Assembly (NCBI GenBank): GCA_002704045.1
Contig: PAFF01000094.1
Coordinates: forward strand, 1-7,603
Length of the DNA stretch: 7,603 bases
Direction of reading: 5' to 3'
Origin: Fidelibacterota bacterium
GTDB lineage: Bacteria > Fidelibacterota > Marinisomatia > SCGC-AAA003-L08 > GCA-002704045
Shown here: positions 1 through 6,109 of the stretch, piece by piece
Numbering within the stretch: position 1 is the stretch's first letter
Layout of the letters: every line of letters starts with the position of its first letter
Notes under the pieces: generated by a model
What the model saw: only the letters and a program-made list of their open reading frames with translations
Told to the model about the DNA's origin: nothing
Database searches by the model: none
Translations under genes and position numbers: made by a program

Positions 1-2234
1 ATTTGCTCATTTTCAATTATTTCATTTTTAAGGACATCATTAGTATCAATAGCTTCTTGTATTGTTGAGAATTCATTAGGTACAGAATGCAAATTAGGAT
101 TTAAATCATTTAATTCCCAAGTTGCACCATTAATTGTTCCATGATTTTCATTACCAGAATAATCAACCACTCGATCTGAATATGGCCCTTCATTGAATTT
201 AAAATCTAAAATGATTTCGTTATTTATATGCAATTTTAAATTGTCTAATAAACATCTAGAATAATATGTTAAATCTTCTTCTGCATACCAAAACGAATTT
301 CCTATGGTAACTTTTTCAGTTGGAATTAATGTCATAATAATTGATGAGGATTGCTGAGAATTCAACACTCCATCAATATACAGCTTTAAATAGCTTAGGT
401 CATAATCAAAAAGAATGCTATACTTCTGATTATCATTCAAATGGATATCACTTGTTACACATTCATAATTATTAATATTATGAATACATCCTCTAATTCT
501 ATTATCTGGTAATAATTCTAATCGAAAAGATTTTTGTTTCCTTATAATCATATTAACATTACTATTGGTAGTTGGAATGAAACTAATTGGAGTATAATCA
601 ATAGTTACAGAAATAGAATTACCAGCTAAATTATCAAAATTATTATTTGTTATTTCAACATAGTCATCTAATCCATCAAAACTCAAACTATAATCACCAT
701 TATTATGACAAGTGTAATCACAACTATCATCACTTTCTGTTGCTTCTTCATTATAATTACATGCTAATTCATCAGTACAACCTTGATAGTTTTCAATTAA
801 TGTAGCTCCTCCATAAATATTACCATGGTTATCATTGCCAGAAAAATCAATTGCAACATTTGGGACATCACCATTTGAACCACCAATAAATTTATAACTC
901 AATAATGTATATTCATCAATTTCAAAATTTCTAGTTGGACTAAAATTAGACTGATATCTATCTATTAAGCAGATTTGGATTTCATCAATGGTACACTCCA
1001 TGAATCTTGTACCAAAAAAATCGTGTCCACTTCCTATTTTTATTGAATGACCATTATTTAAATCAAAATTTATATCGGTATTATCTGAAGCATTGATAAT
1101 TCCATCAATGTAAAGATTGTATATTCCGTTTATATCTCTTGTCAGAGCTACGTGATGCCACTCATCATCATCTATTCTTTCATTGGACATTAAATCTCCA
1201 GGTCCACTTATTGCTACCTTACCATAATGATCTTCAGTACCACCTATATAAATTCCCCACCTTCTGTTATCTCCTGATATTTCGTATGCATCAATTATAT
1301 TAGTTTGATGTGGAAAGTCAACAGGACTTATTTTTATCCAAGTTTGTATTGTGTATGCAAAACCAGTTAAGTTAATACTTTGAGCTTCAATCCAATCATC
1401 AACTCCATCAAAACTCAAGCTAAAATCTCCATTATCATTATAAACACAACTTCCATCATCCCAATTTGAATTAATATTATAATTAATTGCATATGGATCA
1501 GTACATCCATATGTTAAAATATTTGGTATTTCTGTAGACCATTCAGCACCATAAATTAAACCATGATTATTATTTCCTGAATTGTCGTTCAATAAATTTT
1601 CTGTTTCTGAATCGAAATCCCAAAAGGCTATTAAATTTTGATGAGATAAATCAATCGTATTTATCATTATTGAATGTAAGTTTTCAATAGAAAGTGCATT
1701 ATTCCAAAGTGTAATATCAGATAAGGATCCTTGCCATTCTGCATAATCTGAATTATTATCTCTTATAACTCTTCCAATAGACAGTGTATTAGAATTTGGC
1801 TCTAAAGGATCATTTTCAAACTTGCTGTAAACTTCATTACCGTTAACATACAAGCGAACATAATTTCTATCATAAGTAACTGCAACAAAATACCAAGTAT
1901 TTAATTCTAATTTAATGCTGTCATCTGTTATCCAATGATCATAATTATATTCATCTGAACTAAAACCAAATCGTAAATAACCTTCTGTTGAAACACAAAA
2001 TTGATAATTTATTAAATCGTCTCCTGAGAAATTTCGCTTTGCAAGTATAGCATTTGCTTCAAGATTTTGCCAGTTGGAACCTTTAATCCAGGCAGTTATA
2101 GTTATACCATCGATGATATCTAAAGAATTATTGTCACTAATAGCTATATAATCATTCAGACCATCAAAACTTAAAGAATAATCCTGACAATAAATGAATG
2201 CAAACAAGCTTATTGTAAAAAAATAATTTTTCAT
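1..2234 (-). CDS. Secreted multi-LamG (concanavalin A-like) surface protein with GCTD spacer repeats, 3' end missing
   Basis: An open frame of 744 complete codons runs off the window, so the C-terminus is unseen. Residues 1-16 form a signal peptide (MKNYFFTISLFAFIYC). Three LamG-like modules follow at about 18-242, 270-484 and 514-706. Each opens with a (Y/F)SLSFDG-x-(D/N)D-(Y/W) strand and ends with SGN-x-NHG-x-I-x-G; the first also shows ITITAWI, TWYFVAVTYD and LYVNG strands. Modules 1/2 and 2/3 are joined by GCTD-type Cys spacers. From residue 718, VPNEFSTIQEAID resembles the entry to right-handed beta-helix (pectate lyase-like) domains. LamG folds commonly bind glycans or proteins, so an extracellular adhesion or polysaccharide-binding role is inferred; no catalytic residues are visible. 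Cys16 lacks a good lipobox (FIYC), so a lipoprotein is unlikely. The ATG at 2234 is the only start giving a signal peptide, but no Shine-Dalgarno precedes it. The gene lies 17 nt beyond the tRNA terminator. Confidence 0.85.
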   Translation of the reverse strand, partial: MKNYFFTISLFAFIYCQDYSLSFDGLNDYIAISDNNSLDIIDGITITAWIKGSNWQNLEANAILAKRNFSGDDLINYQFCVSTEGYLRFGFSSDEYNYDHWITDDSIKLELNTWYFVAVTYDRNYVRLYVNGNEVYSKFENDPLEPNSNTLSIGRVIRDNNSDYAEWQGSLSDITLWNNALSIENLHSIMINTIDLSHQNLIAFWDFDSETENLLNDNSGNNNHGLIYGAEWSTEIPNILTYGCTDPYAINYNINSNWDDGSCVYNDNGDFSLSFDGVDDWIEAQSINLTGFAYTIQTWIKISPVDFPHQTNIIDAYEISGDNRRWGIYIGGTEDHYGKVAISGPGDLMSNERIDDDEWHHVALTRDINGIYNLYIDGIINASDNTDINFDLNNGHSIKIGSGHDFFGTRFMECTIDEIQICLIDRYQSNFSPTRNFEIDEYTLLSYKFIGGSNGDVPNVAIDFSGNDNHGNIYGGATLIENYQGCTDELACNYNEEATESDDSCDYTCHNNGDYSLSFDGLDDYVEITNNNFDNLAGNSISVTIDYTPISFIPTTNSNVNMIIRKQKSFRLELLPDNRIRGCIHNINNYECVTSDIHLNDNQKYSILFDYDLSYLKLYIDGVLNSQQSSSIIMTLIPTEKVTIGNSFWYAEEDLTYYSRCLLDNLKLHINNEIILDFKFNEGPYSDRVVDYSGNENHGTINGATWELNDLNPNLHSVPNEFSTIQEAIDTNDVLKNEIIENEQ
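714..782 (-). repeat. GCTD/DDGSC spacer repeat, copy 2 (diverged)
   Basis: Residues 485-507 read GCTDELACNYN and then DDSCDY. Copy 2 lies exactly 242 residues after copy 1, so LamG module plus spacer forms a repeating unit. It has lost the glycine of DDGSC and gained cysteines at 492 and, just after the unit, at 509. No third copy follows module 3, where a different domain begins. Confidence 0.75.
1440..1508 (-). repeat. GCTD/DDGSC spacer repeat, copy 1 (protein level)
   Basis: Residues 243-265 of the surface protein read GCTDPYAINYN, then a short linker and DDGSCVY. This is the GCTD-P-x-A-x-NYN-x(n)-DDGSC-x-Y motif often found between domains of secreted proteins in marine bacteria. The two cysteines (C244, C263) could form a disulphide, and the acidic DD pair could bind calcium; both are inference. 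It separates LamG modules 1 and 2. Confidence 0.8.
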
Positions 2235-2250
2235 AATCAAATTTACAAAA

Positions 2251-2275
2251 TAAAAAGCCTCTATAAAAGAGGCTT
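2251..2275 (-). terminator. Rho-independent terminator after tRNA-Pro
   Basis: A perfect 8-bp inverted repeat (AAGCCTCT at 2255-2262 and AGAGGCTT at 2268-2275) has a 5-nt loop. On the minus strand the stem is followed by a T-rich run: five consecutive Ts (complement of 2252-2256) that begin within the stem end. It lies 11 nt past the tRNA 3' end and 17 nt before the surface-protein ATG, so it should end the tRNA transcript and limit read-through into that gene. Confidence 0.8.
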
Positions 2276-2286
2276 CTAAATTAATG

Positions 2287-2361
2287 TCGAGGTAGTAGGA
2301 TTCGAACCTACGGCCCCCTGCTCCCAAAGCAGGTGCGCTAACCGGACTGCGCCATACCTCG
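2287..2361 (-). tRNA. tRNA-Pro, anticodon UGG
   Basis: Read on the minus strand, the gene has a 7-bp acceptor stem (CGAGGTA with TACCTCG, fully paired) and a D arm containing GCGCAG-x(n)-GGTTAGCGC. The anticodon stem-loop is CCTGC-TTTGGGA-GCAGG, with TGG in the anticodon position. The T arm carries the canonical GGTTCGAATCC. The discriminator base is A, as usual for bacterial tRNA-Pro. The 3' CCA is not encoded (the genome continues A-C-A), so the tails must be added by CCA-adding enzyme. UGG can read all four proline codons by wobble when suitably modified. Its own promoter and terminator flank it closely. Confidence 0.97.
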
Positions 2362-2385
2362 TTTTTTAGAAAATCACAGATGTTA

Positions 2386-2414
2386 ATTTTACATTTTTTT
2401 TTTTAATCTCACAA
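2386..2414 (-). promoter_or_regulatory. Sigma-70-type promoter for tRNA-Pro
   Basis: On the minus strand, TTGTGA (2414-2409) and TAAAAT (2391-2386) are separated by exactly 17 nt. They match TTGACA at 4 of 6 positions and TATAAT at 5 of 6. The spacer includes a run of A (T11 on the plus strand, 2394-2404). Transcription would begin near 2379, about 18 nt before the mature tRNA 5' end, leaving a short leader for RNase P. AT-richness raises the chance of a fortuitous match, but the position is right. Confidence 0.5.
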
Positions 2415-2436
2415 GCATTTGTCTTGAGAATATTAT
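2408..2436 (+). promoter_or_regulatory. Possible promoter of the lptF/G operon
   Basis: The plus strand has CTCACA (2408-2413, 4 of 6 to TTGACA), a 17-nt spacer, and TATTAT (2431-2436, 5 of 6 to TATAAT). A start near 2443 would leave a leader of about 17 nt before the ATG at 2460. Its -35 box physically overlaps the -35 box of the divergent tRNA promoter. This is weak evidence in such AT-rich DNA. Confidence 0.3.
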
Positions 2437-2459
2437 TACTTAGATACTAAATTTTGTTG

Positions 2460-3782
2460 ATGAAAAAATTATCTAGATATATAATCATTGAACATTTAAT
2501 ACCATTTATGTTAGCTCTAATTGTTCTAATTTTTGTTTTACTTGCAAATTTTTTACTTAGGACAATGGACAAATTTATTGGAAAAGGTATTGATGTATTG
2601 TTGTTAATGGAATATGTTTTTTTAAATCTGGCTTGGGTGCTGGCATTAGCTGTTCCAATGGCCGTTTTAATTTCAACTTTGATGGCATATGGTAGGCTAT
2701 CTGAGGATAACGAAATCACTGCTATTCGAACATCTGGAATAAGTAATTATCAATTAATAAAACCAGCAATATTTTTTGGAATTTTCATAACAATTGCGAT
2801 GACAATCTTTAATAATTTCACTCTTCCTGAAATGAACCATAAAGCAAGACTTTTATCAAGAGATATAAGTAGAAAAAGACCTGATCTTGAATTTGATGTA
2901 GGATATTTTATAAATACAATACCAAACTATACTATTTATTTGGAAAGCAGAAAAGATGATATATTTTATGGAATAACAATTTACAATAAAAAAACACCTA
3001 ATAAAATACAGCAAACCATAACAGCTAAGTCTGGAACTATTGAAGGCAATGACCAGGGTATAATTTTACATTTAAACGATGGAGAGATTCATGAACTTAA
3101 TCCAACCAAAGATGAATATAGAAAAATTGATTATACTAAATATGATGTTGTGGTTCCAATTGATAATCTAAATCTACAGAGACGTAATAGTAAAATTAGA
3201 GGCGATCGAGAAATGAATTACTTCATGATACTTGATAAGATTAATAACTACAATGACAAAATAAAAGTTATATATGGTAGAATTAAAAATAGACTTAATG
3301 ATTTAAATACAAAAGATTCTATTAATTTTAACCAATTGTATATTTCAAATCTGCTTGAAATATACGAAAAAGAAAAAATAAAACCATTGCTAGATGATGA
3401 TAAAAGACTTTACAAAAAAGAGTTGCGAAAACTTAAAAATTTAAAAAAAGGTGTTAAAAATGATTTTAACCTAATTTCAAACTATGAAAAATATATTGAT
3501 AAATATTTAGTTGAATTACACAAAAAATTCTCAATTCCCTTTGCAAGTTTAATTTTCATTCTCATAGGAGCTCCCCTTGGTATTATTGCCAAAAAAGGTG
3601 GATTCGCATTAAGTACGGCAACTAGCTTGGGTTTTTTTGTAATTTACTGGGGGTTTTTAATAGCTGGTGAGGAATTTGCCGATAGAGGATCAATTTCACC
3701 TTTTTTAGCAATGTGGCAACCTAATATTTTTTTAGGTATAGTAGGAATTGGTTTACTTTATTATATTTCAAAAGAAAAATAA
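2460..3782 (+). CDS. lptF/lptG: LptF/LptG-family lipopolysaccharide export permease (YjgP/YjgQ)
   Basis: This is the inner-membrane permease subunit of the LptB2FG transporter, which extracts lipopolysaccharide from the inner membrane and feeds it to LptC/LptA. Three N-terminal transmembrane helices lie at about 14-34, 46-74 and 99-119. A periplasmic beta-jellyroll region spans about 122-238, and three C-terminal helices lie at about 357-376, 383-402 and 415-436. The cytoplasmic segment RLSEDNEITAIRTSGIS (79-95) matches the coupling helix that docks on the ATPase LptB. KKFSIPFASLIFILIGAPLG (355-374) is the conserved TM4 segment. At 440 residues it is longer than the usual 350-390, because of a Lys/Glu/Asn-rich, probably helical insertion at about 265-343. 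LptF and LptG cannot be told apart here. ATG at 2460 is chosen over the in-frame TTGs at 2454 and 2457, as the protein then begins MKKLSRYI; no Shine-Dalgarno is visible. It heads a four-gene run. Confidence 0.93.
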   Translation: MKKLSRYIIIEHLIPFMLALIVLIFVLLANFLLRTMDKFIGKGIDVLLLMEYVFLNLAWVLALAVPMAVLISTLMAYGRLSEDNEITAIRTSGISNYQLIKPAIFFGIFITIAMTIFNNFTLPEMNHKARLLSRDISRKRPDLEFDVGYFINTIPNYTIYLESRKDDIFYGITIYNKKTPNKIQQTITAKSGTIEGNDQGIILHLNDGEIHELNPTKDEYRKIDYTKYDVVVPIDNLNLQRRNSKIRGDREMNYFMILDKINNYNDKIKVIYGRIKNRLNDLNTKDSINFNQLYISNLLEIYEKEKIKPLLDDDKRLYKKELRKLKNLKKGVKNDFNLISNYEKYIDKYLVELHKKFSIPFASLIFILIGAPLGIIAKKGGFALSTATSLGFFVIYWGFLIAGEEFADRGSISPFLAMWQPNIFLGIVGIGLLYYISKEK

Positions 3783-3798
3783 CAATAAATAAAATCTT

Positions 3799-3812
3799 AA
3801 GGAATTATTTTG
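3799..3812 (+). promoter_or_regulatory. Ribosome binding site and TTG start of the carbonic anhydrase-like gene
   Basis: AAGGA at 3799-3803 is followed, after a 6-nt spacer, by TTG at 3810. The frame has a TAA stop at 3798-3800, and the next in-frame ATG is codon 46, inside the conserved beta-helix. TTG is therefore the only reasonable start unless one of the ATT codons at 3804 or 3807 is used. Confidence 0.8.
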
Positions 3813-4319
3813 ATAATTAAATACAAAGATAAAATACCAGTTATATCTAAAACTTGTTTTATAGCAAATTCAACAAATATTATAGGTGACGTTAGAATAG
3901 GATCTGAAACAAATATTTGGTTTGGTACAACAATTAGGGCAGATATGCATTATATTAGAATTGGTAAAAGAACTAATATCCAAGATAATTCAACTATACA
4001 CGTGACAACAGATATAGCACCCACTATTATAGGTGATGGAGTAACAATAGGACACGGTGCTATAATTCATGGTTGTACTATAAAAGATAATTGTTTGATT
4101 GGTATGGGTTCAATTATAATGGATGAAGTGGTAATAAATGAAGGATCAATGATAGCTGCAGGTGCACTAATACCACCTGGAAGCATCGTTCCTAAAAACA
4201 CTTTAATGGTTGGAAGTCCTGCTAAACCAATAAGAAAACTTAGAACAATAGAAAAAAACGAAATTTTTGAAAGAGCTCAACATTATATAGATTTAGCTAA
4301 CGATTATAGAAAGAAATGA
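3810..4319 (+). CDS. Gamma-class carbonic anhydrase-like hexapeptide-repeat protein (YrdA/PaaY type)
   Basis: This is a 169-residue left-handed parallel beta-helix protein, the normal length of the YrdA/CaiE/PaaY group. Members form trimers with a metal ion between subunits, and some reversibly hydrate CO2. Hexapeptide repeats ([IV]-G-x(4)) run from about 24 to 125, and a C-terminal helix covers about 147-168. All three zinc-ligand histidines of Methanosarcina Cam appear to be present: H64 (STIHV), H82 (IGHG) and H87 (IIHG). The nearby Cam active-site positions are matched by R43, D45, Q58 and D59. The acidic loop carrying the proton-shuttle glutamate of Cam is absent, as in the CamH/YrdA subgroup, so activity is likely but not certain. 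MVGSPAKPIRKL (203-position motif of acyltransferase relatives, here near 134-145) is also typical. It starts 27 nt after lptF/G and shares ATGA with the next gene, so the two are probably translationally coupled. It is cytoplasmic, with no signal peptide. Confidence 0.9.
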   Translation: MIIKYKDKIPVISKTCFIANSTNIIGDVRIGSETNIWFGTTIRADMHYIRIGKRTNIQDNSTIHVTTDIAPTIIGDGVTIGHGAIIHGCTIKDNCLIGMGSIIMDEVVINEGSMIAAGALIPPGSIVPKNTLMVGSPAKPIRKLRTIEKNEIFERAQHYIDLANDYRKK

Positions 4320-5572
4320 ATATTTTTTCAATTATAAAAAAGAAACAATTGGGCTTAGAACATAATTCGAAAGAATTAAATTTTTTAATATCTTCTTACG
4401 TTAATAATGAAATACCAGATTTTCAAATTAGCGCTTGGCTTATGGCAACTTTGCTAAATGGAATGACTAAAAAGGAAATGTCACTATATACTAAAGAAAT
4501 AATTAATTCAGGTGAAAAAATAAACTTTGATTACCTCAATACTGAATATATAATTGATAAACACAGCACTGGGGGTGTTGGAGATAAAGTTTCATTTATT
4601 TTAGGTCCTATACTTGCCTCAATTGGATGTTACATACCAATGATTGCTGGCAGAGGCTTAGGTCACACAGGTGGTACAATAGACAAACTTGAATCTATAC
4701 CAGGCTATAATACAAATTTAAATATTGAGAAATTTAAAAGTATTGTTGAGAATGTAGGAATTTCAATAATTGGTCAAACAAAAGAAATTTGTCCTGCTGA
4801 CAAAAAACTCTATCTATTAAGAGATCTAACAGGAACTATTGAATCTATACCATTAATATGTGGTAGTATTTTGAGTAAAAAAATTGCCGAAGGAATTAAA
4901 ACACTTATTTTGGATGTTAAATTTGGAAATGGTGCTTTTATGGGTACAAAAAAGGATGCACAAAAATTAGGCGAAATACTTAAAAGTGTTGGAGAAAAAT
5001 TCAATATAGAAGTTTATCCCTTTTATACAAACATGGATCAACCTCTTGGAAATTCGTGTGGACTATGGTGTGAAATACAAGAATCAATTGAATGTTTAAA
5101 AGGTCAAGGACCAAAAGATTTAATGGAAATTGTTACTTATTTAGCAATTAATACTTTAAAAAATTTAAAAATTTCTGATCCTCAAAAAAAAATTAATCAA
5201 GTTATTGAAGATGGATCTGCTTTAAATAAGTTTCAAGATATGGTTCATTCTCATTCTGGAGAAATTGATTCGTTATATGATAAAAAAACTAATAAACCAA
5301 AATTCTTTAAATACATTTATGCTAAACAAAATGGATATATTGAATCTATGAAAACAAAGGATATAGGATATTCTTTAATAGAAATTGGAGCTGGAAGAAA
5401 GAACAAACTAGATATTTTAGATAACACAGCTGGAATTTTATTTTATAAAAAATGTAATTTCAATGTTAAAAAAGGGGATAAACTAGCTAAAATATTTTGC
5501 TCTAATGAAATTAAACTTTCAAAAGGCTATGATTTACTAAAAAAATCAATAATCTTAAATAACCGCATTTAA
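4316..5572 (+). CDS. deoA: Thymidine phosphorylase / pyrimidine-nucleoside phosphorylase
   Basis: This enzyme catalyses phosphorolysis of thymidine (or of pyrimidine nucleosides) to the base and (deoxy)ribose 1-phosphate, in cytoplasmic nucleoside salvage and catabolism. Its 418 residues are slightly under the usual 430-440. An N-terminal helical domain (about 1-65) is followed by the glycine-rich phosphate-binding segment DKHSTGGVGDK (81-91) and the family signature GRGLGHTGGTIDKLE (112-126). Counterparts of E. coli TP residues K84, H85, S86, S95, T123, R171, S186 and K190 are visible as K82, H83, S84, S93, T121, R169, S184 and K188. The counterpart of S113 is alanine (A111). The C-terminal domain (about 335-418) fits PYNP_C. 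I cannot tell thymidine-specific from broad pyrimidine specificity, so pdp is a possible alternative name. The ATG overlaps the previous stop as ATGA. An AGAAAG stretch inside the upstream gene may serve as ribosome binding site. Confidence 0.94.
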   Translation: MNIFSIIKKKQLGLEHNSKELNFLISSYVNNEIPDFQISAWLMATLLNGMTKKEMSLYTKEIINSGEKINFDYLNTEYIIDKHSTGGVGDKVSFILGPILASIGCYIPMIAGRGLGHTGGTIDKLESIPGYNTNLNIEKFKSIVENVGISIIGQTKEICPADKKLYLLRDLTGTIESIPLICGSILSKKIAEGIKTLILDVKFGNGAFMGTKKDAQKLGEILKSVGEKFNIEVYPFYTNMDQPLGNSCGLWCEIQESIECLKGQGPKDLMEIVTYLAINTLKNLKISDPQKKINQVIEDGSALNKFQDMVHSHSGEIDSLYDKKTNKPKFFKYIYAKQNGYIESMKTKDIGYSLIEIGAGRKNKLDILDNTAGILFYKKCNFNVKKGDKLAKIFCSNEIKLSKGYDLLKKSIILNNRI

Positions 5573-5587
5573 ACATTTCTTATAAAT

Positions 5588-5602
5588 AAAGGAAATAAAA
5601 TG
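5588..5602 (+). promoter_or_regulatory. Ribosome binding site of the ACT-domain gene
   Basis: AAAGGAA (5588-5594) contains AAGGA ending 6 nt before the ATG at 5600. This is the same motif and spacing as at the TTG start at 3810, which supports conventional Shine-Dalgarno initiation in this organism. Confidence 0.75.
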
Positions 5603-6109
5603 AATGAATTTATAATTTTTGCTAATGGTCATGATAAAATTGGTTTAGTATCTAGTTTAAGTAAAAAAATTACCACTTCGGGAAGTAATATAAATGAAAG
5701 TAGAATGATAAAATTAGGTGATCATTTTGCAATTATCTTATCAATATCAACCTTATTAAATCAAACAGAAATAAAAAAAATTTTATCCAATCAAGATTTA
5801 ACATTTACAATAAAAAATAAATTTAAAAAAACAAAACAATTATCTGAATTTAAATTTAAAAAATTTCTTTTAAAAGGAACTGACAATGAAGGATTATTAT
5901 ATCATTTAACTAGTTTTTTTTCAGAACACCACATAAATATTCAAAATTTAAATAGTAACATAATACAAGCACCTATTACTGGGATCAATTTATTTGAAAT
6001 TGACGGTGAAATAAAAATACCAAAAAACATTAGTATTAGTTTTATTGAAAATCAATTTCTGAAAATTGAAAGTAAATTATCAGTTGATCTAAAACTTATT
6101 GATGCCTAA
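5600..6109 (+). CDS. GcvR-like protein with two ACT domains
   Basis: The protein has 169 residues and no membrane segments or signal peptide. Two tandem ACT-like domains are visible. The first (about 2-75) opens with FIIFANGHDKIGLVSSL and continues with SGSNINESRM. The second (about 87-165) opens with FLLKGTDNEGLLYHLTSFF and continues with HHINIQNLNS. The G-x-D-x-x-G-L/I turn after the first strand, repeated in each half, is the ACT hallmark. Size and domain order match GcvR, the glycine cleavage system regulator, which acts by binding the activator GcvA rather than DNA. No GcvA or gcv gene is in the window, so that role is inferred; amino-acid sensing in general is the safer statement. It follows deoA by 27 nt and is probably co-transcribed with it. 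Its TAA stop overlaps the stop of the convergent PBP gene. Confidence 0.8.
   Translation: MNEFIIFANGHDKIGLVSSLSKKITTSGSNINESRMIKLGDHFAIILSISTLLNQTEIKKILSNQDLTFTIKNKFKKTKQLSEFKFKKFLLKGTDNEGLLYHLTSFFSEHHINIQNLNSNIIQAPITGINLFEIDGEIKIPKNISISFIENQFLKIESKLSVDLKLIDA

Noticed and set aside
677..2183. DNA-level repeats around the CATCAAAACT stretches near 677, 1417 and 2164, considered as CRISPR or mobile repeats
   Set aside because: They encode the same SLSFDG strand at the start of each LamG module, are irregular outside it, and lie in one open reading frame. They are protein-domain repeats.
2238..2245. TAAATTTG on the minus strand, an exact match to the Bacteroidota -7 element TAnnTTTG
   Set aside because: It sits only 3 nt upstream of the surface-protein ATG, so transcription would start inside the gene, and no TTG lies at the right distance upstream. 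Such matches are expected by chance in AT-rich DNA.
2454..2459. Alternative TTG starts for lptF/G at 2454 and 2457
   Set aside because: They add only two residues before ATG-Lys-Lys, and neither has a better ribosome binding site. The ATG at 2460 gives the usual short Lys-containing N-terminus before TM1.
2447..2719. 90-residue minus-strand open frame opposite the start of lptF/G
   Set aside because: It lies antisense to the strongly conserved TM1-TM2 region, has no family resemblance and no ribosome binding site. It is a shadow of the real gene.
4810..5004. 64-residue minus-strand open frame inside deoA
   Set aside because: It is antisense to conserved phosphorylase residues and has no recognisable features; a shadow frame.
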